Assembly (NCBI RefSeq): GCF_018417635.1
Contig: NZ_CP071007.1
Coordinates: 2,976,501-3,040,500 of the forward strand
Direction: 5' to 3'
Source of the DNA: Pseudomonas sp. SORT22
GTDB taxonomy: Bacteria > Pseudomonadota > Gammaproteobacteria > Pseudomonadales > Pseudomonadaceae
DNA: 64,000 nt
Within the stretch, counting starts at the first letter, position 1. Each line of letters begins with the position of its first letter. Below are positions 54,062 through 62,871 of this stretch, piece after piece. The notes under the pieces were generated by a model that searched no databases, was not told the DNA's origin, and saw nothing but the letters and a program-made list of their open reading frames with translations. The position numbers and the translations under genes were made by a program.

Positions 54062-55243
54062 ATGCACAACAATAACAATGCCAATCGCCGTTTCCTGCCG
54101 TTGCTGACCAGCCTTGCCGCCCTGGGCCTGAGCCCGCTGGCCGGCGCCGAGATCATGCTCTACGACAAGGAGCAGACGACCTTTTCCACCGACGGCTACA
54201 TCAACGCCTTCTACGTCAACAGCGACGTCGACCGCGCCGGGGAGCAATACGACCGTCGCCAGTCGCGGGTGAAGATGGGCTTTCTGCCCAATTACCTGGG
54301 CTTCAACATGACCCGCCAGGTCGATGACCTCAAGCTCGGCGGCCGGGCCTCGTTCTGGGTGACCATCAACGACAGCGAAACCAACGGCACCGACACCGCC
54401 ATCGACGTGCGCCAGTTCTACGGCACCGTGGCCAACCCCGAATGGGGCGAGGTGTTGATCGGCAAGGACTTCGGCCTGTTCGCCCGCTCCAACATCCTCC
54501 TCGACGAGTTGCTCGCCGGCTACGGCCAGGTCAGCGACACCTTGGGCCTGGTCGATGGCGGCGGGGTGTCGTTCGGCAACATCGGCAGCGGCTACCCGTA
54601 CCCGTTCCCGACCTCGCAGATCACCTACCGCACGCCGGTGTTAGACGGCTTGCGCATTGCCGTGGGGATCCTCGACCCGGTGGACACCAACGACGACAGC
54701 GCGGTGGGCAAGGCCTACCAGGAAAATCCGCGCACCGAGAGCGAGATCACCTACCAGGCCGACCTCGGCGGCGCGCAGATTTATAGCTGGCTCAACGGCA
54801 CCTACCAGACCTCGGACAACACCGACAGCAGCGTCAATTCGGTGACTTCCAAGGGCCTCGGCTATGGCGTGCAGGCGAAGATCGGCGGGTTGTCGCTGAC
54901 CGGCTCAGGTTTTACCGCCAAGGGCATCAACCCGTTCTTCACCAATAACGCCGGCGAGGCGACCTTGCGTGAGGTCGACAGCAAGGGTTATCTGCTTCAG
55001 GGCTCGTACAAGCTCGGCAAGAACCGTCTGGCGCTGTCGTATGGCAAGACCAGGGATGACGGCAATGGCGCAGTGAACACCGGCGCCGACTATGAAACCC
55101 GTGGCATAGCGCTGTTTCATGACATCAACGACAACCTCAAGCTGGTCGCCGAGTACAACCAGTTCGAGATCGACGGCCATGAAGGCGATGCGCAGAATGA
55201 AGACACCGATACCTTCGCCGTGGGCGCGGTGCTGACCTGGTAA
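54062..55243 (+). CDS. outer-membrane porin, Gram-negative porin family
   Basis: 393 residues from ATG 54062, with GGAGAG upstream. Signal peptide FLPLLTSLAALGLSPLAGA. Trimeric-porin features: FSTDGYINAFYVNSDVDRAG, GRASFWVTINDSETNGTDTA, VLIGKDFGLFARSNILLDEL, a run of beta strands with ALSYGKTRDDGNGAVNTG and the terminal TFAVGAVLTW ending in an aromatic residue. It would let small solutes through the outer membrane. Beside the alcohol-oxidation regulators in P. putida lies a similar porin, so alcohol-related expression is possible. Confidence 0.88.
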   Translation: MHNNNNANRRFLPLLTSLAALGLSPLAGAEIMLYDKEQTTFSTDGYINAFYVNSDVDRAGEQYDRRQSRVKMGFLPNYLGFNMTRQVDDLKLGGRASFWVTINDSETNGTDTAIDVRQFYGTVANPEWGEVLIGKDFGLFARSNILLDELLAGYGQVSDTLGLVDGGGVSFGNIGSGYPYPFPTSQITYRTPVLDGLRIAVGILDPVDTNDDSAVGKAYQENPRTESEITYQADLGGAQIYSWLNGTYQTSDNTDSSVNSVTSKGLGYGVQAKIGGLSLTGSGFTAKGINPFFTNNAGEATLREVDSKGYLLQGSYKLGKNRLALSYGKTRDDGNGAVNTGADYETRGIALFHDINDNLKLVAEYNQFEIDGHEGDAQNEDTDTFAVGAVLTW

Positions 55244-55255
55244 ACGCATTGACCG

Positions 55256-55280
55256 GTAGGAGCGGGCTCGCCCCCCGATG
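55256..55280. repeat. single REP half-site
   Basis: GGTAGGAGCGGGCTCGCCCC lies 13 bases after the porin stop; its inverted partner is missing or degenerate. Confidence 0.55.
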
Positions 55281-55395
55281 AGGCTACCCGCTCTACAACC
55301 AATGCCACCCATACCCAGTACCCAAGTAGCATTCGGCGCGCTACCGCGCCTGCCTAAACTGCCTGCATCGATCAATGCCCACCCAGGAGGCACCC

Positions 55396-56559
55396 ATGCA
55401 GCAGTTCCCGGCCGAGGGCGTGATCAGTGCCGTGTCGCGGGCCAGCGCCGCCGAGCTTGCCGCCCAGGAACTGGCCAGCCAGCTGCTGCACCCGCACCTG
55501 GGTTTCGTGTTGTTCTTCTGCTCCGCCGAGTACGACCTGCCGGCCCTGGCCCAGGCCCTGCAACAGAGTTTCGGCGGCATTCGCCTGGCCGGTTGCACCA
55601 GTGCCGGCGAACTTACCCCCGACGGTTACGGCCGTGGCTGCATCACCGCCCTGGGTTTTGATCACCGGCAGTTTTCCATCGCCGCCGAACTGATCGACGC
55701 CATGCCGGCGTTCAGCCTGATCCAGGCCCAGGCCACGGTCGAGCGCCTGGTGGGCGAGTGTCGTAGCAATACCCTGGCGCCGATCAAGGGCCACAGCTTT
55801 GCCCTGACCCTGCTCGACGGCCTGTCCAGCCGTGAAGAAACCGTGCTGGCGGCACTCAGTGCGGCGTTGGGCGATATCCCGCATTTCGGTGGCTCGGCCG
55901 GTGACGACAATCATCTGCACCACACCCATGTGTACTTCGACGGCGCCTTTCGCAGTGGCGCTGCGGTGGTGCTGCTGGTCAACACCGGGCTTGAGTTCGA
56001 GGTGTTCACCACCCATCACATCGAGCCGCGCAGTGAAAAACTGGTAATCACCCGCGCCGATCGCCAGTTGCGCCGGGTCTACGAGCTCAACGCCGAACCG
56101 GCAGCGCTTGAATACGCGCAGTTGATCGGCGTGCCGGTCAGCCAGATCAATCACCGCACCTTCGCCGCCCACCCGCTGGCGGTGCGCATCAACGAGCGTT
56201 ATTACGTGCGCGCCATCCAGCAGGTGCACGAGGACCTGAGCCTGAGTTTCTATTGCGCGGTGGAGAACGGCATCGTCCTCACCGCCATGCGTCCGGGGCC
56301 GCTGTTGCCGAATCTGCAGCACCTGTTTAGCGGCCTGCAACAACGCCTCGGGCCCTTGCTGCTGACCATCGGCTGCGATTGCTTCCTGCGCCGCCTGGAG
56401 CTCGAAGGCAGCGACAGCCTGGCCGAGGTCGGCCGTTTTCTGCGCAGTCAGCGGGTGCTGGGTTTCAACTCCTACGGGGAACAGTTCAATGGCATGCACA
56501 TCAACCAGACCTTCACCGGCGTTGCCATCGGCCGGCCCCGAGGCCAGTGTGAACAGTGA
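55396..56559 (+). CDS. FIST-domain sensor protein
   Basis: 387 residues from ATG 55396 with AGGAGG five bases upstream, better than the in-frame ATG 55375. FIST_N: FVLFFCSAEYDLPALAQALQ and LAGCTSAGELTPDGYGRGC, then GDIPHFGGSAGDDNHLHHTH. FIST_C: VEFEVFTTHH-like region, PLAVRINERYYVRAIQQV, and RVLGFNSYGEQFNGMHINQT at the end. FIST proteins sense small ligands for partner signalling proteins. It is translationally coupled to the hybrid kinase, overlapping it by 11 bases, as in the Pseudomonas ethanol-oxidation regulon. Confidence 0.92.
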   Translation: MQQFPAEGVISAVSRASAAELAAQELASQLLHPHLGFVLFFCSAEYDLPALAQALQQSFGGIRLAGCTSAGELTPDGYGRGCITALGFDHRQFSIAAELIDAMPAFSLIQAQATVERLVGECRSNTLAPIKGHSFALTLLDGLSSREETVLAALSAALGDIPHFGGSAGDDNHLHHTHVYFDGAFRSGAAVVLLVNTGLEFEVFTTHHIEPRSEKLVITRADRQLRRVYELNAEPAALEYAQLIGVPVSQINHRTFAAHPLAVRINERYYVRAIQQVHEDLSLSFYCAVENGIVLTAMRPGPLLPNLQHLFSGLQQRLGPLLLTIGCDCFLRRLELEGSDSLAEVGRFLRSQRVLGFNSYGEQFNGMHINQTFTGVAIGRPRGQCEQ

Positions 56560-59068
56560 CCCGCGCCTGGCCGAGCTGCAACGGGCCAACCACAAGCTGC
56601 TGCGCATCAACGCTGCGCTGATCGAGCGCCTGGAGTCGGGGGCGGCGCGCCCGGACGATTCCTATGCGGCGTTCCAGCATTCGGTGGTGCTGGCCGAACA
56701 GGTACGCGAGCGCACCGATGCCCTGAACCAGACCCTGGTCGAGCTCAAGGCCAGCAACCACCTGCTCAGCGAGGCCCGGCTGCGCGCGGAAACCGCTCAC
56801 CAGCACCTGGTCGATGCCATCGAAAGCATCTCCGACGCCTTTGTGCTGTTCGACCCGGACTTGCGCATCGTCCTCTTCAACAGCCGTTTCAAAGCCTTCT
56901 GGGCCGGCAGCCGCTTGCGCATCATCAGCGGCATGCGCCTGGCCGAGGTCAAGCGCCTGATGCACAGCAGCGGCCTGTTGCGCGAAGAACTGCGCGGTGT
57001 CAGCGACGAACACCTGCTGTACCGTCTGCACAACGGGCGCTGGCTGCAGGTCAGCGAGCGGCCAACCCAGGACGGCGGGCGGGTGATGCTGTTCACCGAC
57101 ATCACCGAGGTCAAGCACAGCGAAACCCGGCGCCGCGAGCAGGCGGTGGCGCAAAAGTCCTACTTGCTGCAACGGGCGGTCGACAACCTGTCCCAGGGCG
57201 TGGCCATGGTCAATGCCGACGGCGTGCTGGAACTGTGGAACCGGCGTTTTCTCGAACTCAGCGGCCTGGCGCCGATCGCCGCCCACCGATCCTTTACCGA
57301 AGTGATCGCCGACAGCGAACTGGCCTTGCTGACCCCGGCCAGCCGCGACGGCAATGGCCGCTGTGTGCATGAACTGGAACAGCGCCTGTTCGACGGACGC
57401 ATGCTGGAAATCCGTACCCATCCGTTGCCCACCGGCGGTTTCGTCAACACTTTCACCGACATCACCGAACGCTACCAGCACGCGCAAGCCCTGAGCGAAA
57501 GCGAGCGCTGGATTCGGCTGATCACCGACCATGTGCCGGCGCTGATTGCCTACCTCAATGCCGAGCTGGTCTACGAGTTCACCAACAAGGTCTACGAGCA
57601 GTGGTACTGCTGGCCGCCGGGGGTGATGCTCGGGCAGAACCTGCGCGAGGTGCACAGCCCCGGGCACTACCAGCGCCTGGAGGGTTACATCGAGCGGGCG
57701 CTGGCCGGCGAGAGCGTGACGTTCGAATGCGCCGAGACCCACGTCAACGGCCAGGAACGCTACATGCTGCGCTCCTACGTGCCCAACCGCCTGGCCAGTG
57801 GCGAGGTGGTTGGGATTTTCGTGCTGATTCGCGACATCACCGAACGCCGGCGCAGTGCCGAGGCCCTGCACCAGGCCTACCAGAACCTCGAAGTGCGGGT
57901 ACGCGAACGCACCGCCGAACTGAGCAAGGCCAAGCAGCAAGCCGAGCAGGCCAACCTGTCGAAGACCAAGTTCCTCGCCGCCGTCAGCCATGACTTGCTG
58001 CAACCCTTGAACGCGGCGCGGCTGTTCACCAGTGCCTTGCTCGAACAGAGCAGCGCTAACCCTGCGCTGGTGCGCAATGTCAGCAACTCGCTGGATGACG
58101 TCGAGAACCTGCTCGGCACCCTGGTGGATATCTCCAAGCTCGACGCCGGGGTGATCAAGGCCGACCTTGCCAGCTTCGCCGTCAGCGACCTGCTCGACAA
58201 CCTCGCCGCCGAATTTGCTCATGCCGCCGCCAGCGCGGGCCTGCGCATGGCCTATGTGCCCTGTGGGCTGAGCGTGCACAGCGATATCCAGTTGCTGGCG
58301 CGGATACTGCGCAACCTGCTCAGCAATGCCATCCGCTACACCCCGCGCGGCCGCGTGCTGCTCGGCTGCCGGCGGCGCGCCAAGGCGTTGTCGATCGAGG
58401 TCTGGGACACCGGTATCGGCATTGCCCAAGAGCGCCGCGAAGAGGTGTTTGAGGAGTTTCGTCGTGGTGATGCGCAGCGCCCGGACCAGGATCGCGGCCT
58501 GGGCCTGGGCTTGGCCATCGTCGACAAGATCGCCGGGATTCTCGGCCACCGCCTGCAATTGCGTTCAGTGCCGGGCAAGGGCTCGGTGTTTACCGTCGAA
58601 GTACCCTGCAGCCTCCAGGCACCCAGGCGGCTGGCCGAACCCGACCTCAGCGAGCCGCTGCGCGAACGCCTGGAAGGCGCGCGTATCTGGGTGCTGGATA
58701 ACGACGCGGCGATCTGCGCCGGCATGCGCACCTTGCTCGAGCAGTGGGGCTGCGAGGTGGTGACGGCCTTGAGCGAGCAGGACCTGGCGCGCCAGGTGGC
58801 CTGCAACAGCGCCGAAGCCGACCTGCTGATCGCCGATTACCACCTGGACAACGGCCGCAACGGCGTCGATGCGGTGGCGGCGATCAATGCCCAGCGGCCT
58901 GTACCGCTGGCGGCCTTGATGATCACCGCCAATTACAGCAACGAGCTAAAACAACAGGTGCGCGAGCGCGGCCATACGTTGATGCACAAGCCGGTGCGGC
59001 CGATGAAGCTCAAGGCCGCCATCAGCCACCTGCTCGGCGCCGAACTCAGCGCGCCACGCGACCACTGA
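56549..59068 (+). CDS. hybrid sensor histidine kinase with three PAS domains
   Basis: 839 residues from GTG 56549 with GAGG five bases upstream. PAS domains at about 80-190 (SISDAFVLFDPDLRIVLFNS), 205-315 (NLSQGVAMVNADGVLELWNR) and 330-440 (HVPALIAYLNAELVYEFTNK); coiled coil 450-475; phospho-acceptor His near 480 in AVSHDLLQPLNAARLF; ATP-binding NLLSNAIRYTPRGR near 588 and GLGLGLAIVDKIAG near 655; receiver with DNDAAICAGM near 714 and Asp in LLIADYHLDNG near 763. No membrane helices, so cytosolic. HDLLQPLNAARLF is typical of ErcS-prime/NahK-type kinases. With FIST it likely feeds the AgmR-type regulator. Confidence 0.92.
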   Translation: MNSDPRLAELQRANHKLLRINAALIERLESGAARPDDSYAAFQHSVVLAEQVRERTDALNQTLVELKASNHLLSEARLRAETAHQHLVDAIESISDAFVLFDPDLRIVLFNSRFKAFWAGSRLRIISGMRLAEVKRLMHSSGLLREELRGVSDEHLLYRLHNGRWLQVSERPTQDGGRVMLFTDITEVKHSETRRREQAVAQKSYLLQRAVDNLSQGVAMVNADGVLELWNRRFLELSGLAPIAAHRSFTEVIADSELALLTPASRDGNGRCVHELEQRLFDGRMLEIRTHPLPTGGFVNTFTDITERYQHAQALSESERWIRLITDHVPALIAYLNAELVYEFTNKVYEQWYCWPPGVMLGQNLREVHSPGHYQRLEGYIERALAGESVTFECAETHVNGQERYMLRSYVPNRLASGEVVGIFVLIRDITERRRSAEALHQAYQNLEVRVRERTAELSKAKQQAEQANLSKTKFLAAVSHDLLQPLNAARLFTSALLEQSSANPALVRNVSNSLDDVENLLGTLVDISKLDAGVIKADLASFAVSDLLDNLAAEFAHAAASAGLRMAYVPCGLSVHSDIQLLARILRNLLSNAIRYTPRGRVLLGCRRRAKALSIEVWDTGIGIAQERREEVFEEFRRGDAQRPDQDRGLGLGLAIVDKIAGILGHRLQLRSVPGKGSVFTVEVPCSLQAPRRLAEPDLSEPLRERLEGARIWVLDNDAAICAGMRTLLEQWGCEVVTALSEQDLARQVACNSAEADLLIADYHLDNGRNGVDAVAAINAQRPVPLAALMITANYSNELKQQVRERGHTLMHKPVRPMKLKAAISHLLGAELSAPRDH

Positions 59069-60053
59069 CGTAGTGCGCGCTGTCGTTGTAGCCGTGAGTC
59101 GAGGCGTGGCCCGGGGTCACCAGCGAATCGATGAAGGCTTCGTCTTCAGCGCTGATCTGCACCGCCAGCGCGCCGCTGTAGGTGTCCCACTGGGCTTCGG
59201 TGCGCGGGCCGACGATCGCCGAGCTGACCGCGCGGTTGTTGAGCACCCAGGCGATGGCGAACTCGACCATGCCGATGCCCCTGGGCTGCAGGTAGGCGTG
59301 GATCTGCTGGGCGATCTGCAGCGATTCTGGGCGCCATTCGGTTTCCAGGATGCGCTTGTCCTGGCGTCCGGCGCGGCTGTTGGCATCGGGGCTGGCATTG
59401 GGCGCGTACTTGCCGCTGAGCACGCCGCGCGCCAGCGGGCTGTAGGGCACGATGCCCAGGCCGTGATGGGCGGCGGCGCTGAACTGCTCGGGTTCGGCCT
59501 GGCGGTTGACGATGTTGTACAGCGGCTGGCTGGCCACCGGCTTGGGCACGCCCAGGCGCTCGGCCAGGTTGCACAGCTCGGCGATGCGCCAGCCGCGGAA
59601 GTTGGACACACCCCAGTGGCGAATCTTGCCCTGGCGCAGCAGGTCGCCGATGGCGCTGACGGTGACCTCAAGCGGGGTGTTGTGGTCTTCGCGGTGCAGG
59701 TAGTAGATGTCCAGGTAATCGGTGCCCAGGCGGGTCAGGCTGGCTTCGATGGCATTGAAGATGTGCTTGCGGCTTAAGCCGCTACGGTTGGGCAGGCCCT
59801 CGGCAGGGCCGAAGCCGACCTTGGAGGCGAGGATCCAGTCGTGGCGGTGGCGGGCAATGGCCTCGCCGACGATTTCCTCGCTGCGCCCGGCGTTGTAGAC
59901 GTCGGCGGTGTCGATGAAATTGATGCCCTGGTCCCAGGCCTTGGCGATGATGCGCAGCGAGTCTTCGGTGCTGGTCGGCTCGCCGAACATCATGCTGCCC
60001 AGGGTCAGTGCCGACACCTGCAGGCCGCTTTGGCCCAGTGGACGGTAAATCAT
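59046..60053 (-). CDS. aldo/keto reductase
   Basis: 335 residues from ATG 60053. AKR motifs: INFIDTADVYNAGRSEEIVG with Asp and Tyr of the tetrad, ILASKVGFGPAEG (Lys), IYYLHREDHNTPLE (His), RHWGVSNFRGWRIAEL and the C-terminal NNRAVSSAIVGPRTEAQWDT for NADPH binding. It reduces aldehydes or ketones; the natural substrate cannot be told. Its end overlaps the convergent kinase gene by 23 bases. Confidence 0.9.
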   Translation of the reverse strand: MIYRPLGQSGLQVSALTLGSMMFGEPTSTEDSLRIIAKAWDQGINFIDTADVYNAGRSEEIVGEAIARHRHDWILASKVGFGPAEGLPNRSGLSRKHIFNAIEASLTRLGTDYLDIYYLHREDHNTPLEVTVSAIGDLLRQGKIRHWGVSNFRGWRIAELCNLAERLGVPKPVASQPLYNIVNRQAEPEQFSAAAHHGLGIVPYSPLARGVLSGKYAPNASPDANSRAGRQDKRILETEWRPESLQIAQQIHAYLQPRGIGMVEFAIAWVLNNRAVSSAIVGPRTEAQWDTYSGALAVQISAEDEAFIDSLVTPGHASTHGYNDSAHYVSGRVAR

Positions 60054-60121
60054 GATCGAAAGGCCTTTGGCGATTGGAATTCGATCTGTTTTACACAGTT
60101 CCACCTTTGATTTAAAGCATC

Positions 60122-60164
60122 GCGGGGCACGCCCGCTCCTACATTATGTAGGAGCGGGCTTGCC
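60122..60164. repeat. REP palindrome next to the MFS stop codon
   Basis: GGCACGCCCGCTCCTACA (60126-60143) and TGTAGGAGCGGGCTTGCC (60147-60164) form an 18-bp stem with one mismatch and a three-base loop. The last base touches the stop codon of the transporter gene, so it may serve as transcript end or stabiliser. Confidence 0.88.
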
Positions 60165-61499
60165 TCAGTTCGCCGGTTCGGCCGCCGCCCCGGCAGCCCG
60201 CACCCGCGAAACCCGCAGCGCCACCAAACTACCAAACACAATCAAGCCCGCCAGCGAATACAGCGCGGCATCGGTCGAGCCGGTCTGGTCCTTGATGAAA
60301 CCGACCAGGTAGGGGCTGAGAAAGCCGGCCATCTGCCCGACCGAGTTGATGATCGCCAGGCCCGCCACTGCGGTACCGGCGCTGAGCAGTGCGGTGGGCA
60401 TTGGCCAGAACATCGGCAGGCCGGTGAGGGCGCCCATGGTGGCAATGCTCAAACCGATAATCGCAATCACCGGGCTGTGGCCGAAGTTCACCGCGATCAG
60501 CAGGCCCAGGGCACCCATCAGCATCGGCACCACCAGATGCCAGCGGCGCTCGTTGCGCAGGTCTGCCGAGCGCCCGACCAGCAGCATGAACACCCCGGCC
60601 AGCAGGTAGGGGATGGCGCTCAGCCAACCGATCAGCAGGGCGTCGCTGAAACCCAGGTTCTTGATGATCGACGGCAGCCAGAAGTTGATCGCATAGACCC
60701 CGCTCTGGATGCAGAAGTAGACGAAACCGAAGGTCCAGATCAGCGGGTTGGCAAACACCGACAGCAGGCTGTCGCTGCTGGTCACCGGCTTGCTGGCGGC
60801 ATCGGCCTTGAGGTCGGTTTCGATGATCTGGCGTTCGGCTGGGCTTAGCCATTTGGCCTTGGCGTAACCATCACTGAGCAGGAAGATCGCCAGAAAGCCC
60901 AGCAGCACGGTGGGCAGACCCTGGATCAGGAACATCCACTGCCAGCCGGCCAGGCCATGCTGGCCGGCGGCGAAATGATTGAGAATCCAGCCCGAGAACG
61001 GCCCGCCGAGCAAGCCCGACACCGGGATCGCCGACATGAACAGGGCCATGATCCGCCCGCGACGGGTGGCCGGGAACCAGCGCGAAAGGTACAGCACGAT
61101 GCCGGGGAAGAAGCCCGCTTCGGCGGCGCCGGTGAACAGGCGCAGGACGTAGAACTCCATGGGCGTGGTGACGAACAGCAGGCAGGTCGACAGCGTGCCC
61201 CAGGCGATCATCATCAGCGCGATCCAGCGCCGCGGGCCGAAGCGGTTGAGTGCCAGGTTGCTGGGCAGCCCGCACAGCACATAGCCGATGAAGAAAATCC
61301 CGGCACCCAGGCCGTAGATGGTTTCGCTGAACTTGAGCGCATCGAGCATCTGCAACTTGGCAAAGCCGACGTTGACCCGGTCCAGGTAGTTGAACAGGTA
61401 GCAGATGAAGATGAACGGAATCAGCCGCAAGGTGATGCGCCGATACAGCGCATTGCGGGTGACGTCTTGGCCTTGGTCAGGGGCAGGGCTGTATGACAT
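60165..61499 (-). CDS. MFS transporter, anion:cation symporter (GudP/phthalate-permease) type
   Basis: 444 residues from ATG 61499 with 12 predicted helices. ACS-family marks: RLIPFIFICYLFNYLDRVNV, FFIGYVLCGLPSNLALNRFG, RLFTGAAEAGFFPGIVLYLS and ATRRGRIMALFMSAIPVSGL. Members carry organic acids such as glucarate, galactarate, tartrate or phthalate. The divergent CdaR-type regulator and a glycerate kinase suggest a sugar diacid or glycerate-forming substrate. Confidence 0.88.
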   Translation of the reverse strand: MSYSPAPDQGQDVTRNALYRRITLRLIPFIFICYLFNYLDRVNVGFAKLQMLDALKFSETIYGLGAGIFFIGYVLCGLPSNLALNRFGPRRWIALMMIAWGTLSTCLLFVTTPMEFYVLRLFTGAAEAGFFPGIVLYLSRWFPATRRGRIMALFMSAIPVSGLLGGPFSGWILNHFAAGQHGLAGWQWMFLIQGLPTVLLGFLAIFLLSDGYAKAKWLSPAERQIIETDLKADAASKPVTSSDSLLSVFANPLIWTFGFVYFCIQSGVYAINFWLPSIIKNLGFSDALLIGWLSAIPYLLAGVFMLLVGRSADLRNERRWHLVVPMLMGALGLLIAVNFGHSPVIAIIGLSIATMGALTGLPMFWPMPTALLSAGTAVAGLAIINSVGQMAGFLSPYLVGFIKDQTGSTDAALYSLAGLIVFGSLVALRVSRVRAAGAAAEPAN

Positions 61500-61660
61500 G
61501 ATTCTCTCTCTGTTGTTATGTTTATCGCCGCAGCCTGCATCGAGGCGGCTGCTGCGACGAGTCTCGGTGAGCGGACCGTGGCTGTCTTTGTGCTTTTGCA
61601 CAGCAATTCGTGCGGCCTGCTGTGCCCCGGACCAATCATTGCGACAACAAGGATCCTCCC

Positions 61661-62761
61661 ATGTTCGAACTGGACCATGACCTGGCGCAAGACATCGTCG
61701 AGCGGGCGATGGCGATTCTGCCGTGCAACGTCAACGTCATGGACAGCCAGGGCCTGATCCTCGGCAGTGGCGAGCCCGAGCGCATCAACACCCGTCACGA
61801 AGGTGCGCAGCTGGTGCTGGCCAACGGTCGAATCGTCGAGCTCGACGTCGAAGCGGCCAAGTGCCTCAAGGGTGTGCAGCCCGGGGTCAACCTGCCGCTG
61901 CTGCTCGACGGGCGCTTGATCGGTGTGCTGGGCCTGACCGGTGATCCGCAGCAGTTGCGCACCTATGGCGAGCTGGTACGGATGACCGCCGAAATGCTTT
62001 TGGCCCAGCGTCACCTGCAGGTCGAGCAGCAGTGGCGGCGCCAGCGCTGCGACGACCTGCTGGCATTGCTGCTGGGCGGCTCTGGCGATTCGCCGCGGCT
62101 GGTCGATGAGGCTCGCCAGCTGGGCCTCAAGCCGCAACTGCCGCGCATTCCCTGCCTGTTTGAGCTGGACGCCGGGCCTGCGGCCGAGGCGTTGGCCAGC
62201 TGGTTGATGAGCCGCTACCCGGACAGCTGGTGCGTAAGCCCCGCGCGCCAGTCGCTGCTCTGGTGCCGGCCCGCCACCGTGGTGCTGGATGAACCGAAAC
62301 TGCTGGAGCGTTTGCAACGCCATGGCTGGCAGGTGCAGCGCCTGGCCGCAGGTTCGCCGGCGCAAAGCCTGGAGCAACTGCGCCGGGGTTATCGGCGGGT
62401 GCGCGACTTGCTGGCCTATGGCCGCGAAGTGCTGCCGGCCGAGCGCCTGCTGACCTTGAGCCGCTACCGGCTGCCAGCGTTGCTGTGGCGCCATCGCAAT
62501 GATGACGCCCTCGACGAGCTGCTCGAACCGCTGCAGCGCATTCGTGCCAAGGACAACAGCGGCCAGCTGCTGGCAACCCTGCGCGCCTGGTGTGCCCACG
62601 ATGGCCAGAGCCAGGCCTGCGCCGATGCCCTGGGCATTCACCGCAACAGCCTGCGCTATCGCCTGGAGCGCATCGCCGAACTGAGCGAAGTCGACCCGTT
62701 GCGCCTGGAAGGGATGCTCAGCCTGTACCTGGGCTTGCAGTTGCTGCCAGCCGGCAACTGA
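61661..62761 (+). CDS. cdaR: CdaR-family transcriptional regulator (sugar diacid regulator)
   Basis: 366 residues, ATG with AAGGATCCTCCC upstream. N-terminal diacid-recognition domain: LAQDIVERAMAILPCNVNVM, GLILGSGEPERINTRHEGA, GVNLPLLLDGRLIGVLGLTG. C-terminal PucR/CdaR helix-turn-helix: LRAWCAHDGQSQACADALGI, HRNSLRYRLERIAEL. In E. coli CdaR activates gud/gar and garK genes in response to glucarate and glycerate. Here it faces a diacid-type transporter and precedes a glycerate kinase by 110 bases, a matching context. Confidence 0.9.
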   Translation: MFELDHDLAQDIVERAMAILPCNVNVMDSQGLILGSGEPERINTRHEGAQLVLANGRIVELDVEAAKCLKGVQPGVNLPLLLDGRLIGVLGLTGDPQQLRTYGELVRMTAEMLLAQRHLQVEQQWRRQRCDDLLALLLGGSGDSPRLVDEARQLGLKPQLPRIPCLFELDAGPAAEALASWLMSRYPDSWCVSPARQSLLWCRPATVVLDEPKLLERLQRHGWQVQRLAAGSPAQSLEQLRRGYRRVRDLLAYGREVLPAERLLTLSRYRLPALLWRHRNDDALDELLEPLQRIRAKDNSGQLLATLRAWCAHDGQSQACADALGIHRNSLRYRLERIAELSEVDPLRLEGMLSLYLGLQLLPAGN

Positions 62762-62871
62762 GGCGGTTTTGGCCAAGTGCCAAACAAGCGCGGGCGGTTT
62801 TTGTGCATCCGACCGACGCACTCTTGCAGCCCAACTGTCAGCATGCAGGCATCTGGATCAGGAGAATCCCC

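Noticed and set aside
56513..58558. 681-codon minus-strand frame
   Set aside because: Antisense to the hybrid kinase; no start signal and low-complexity sequence.
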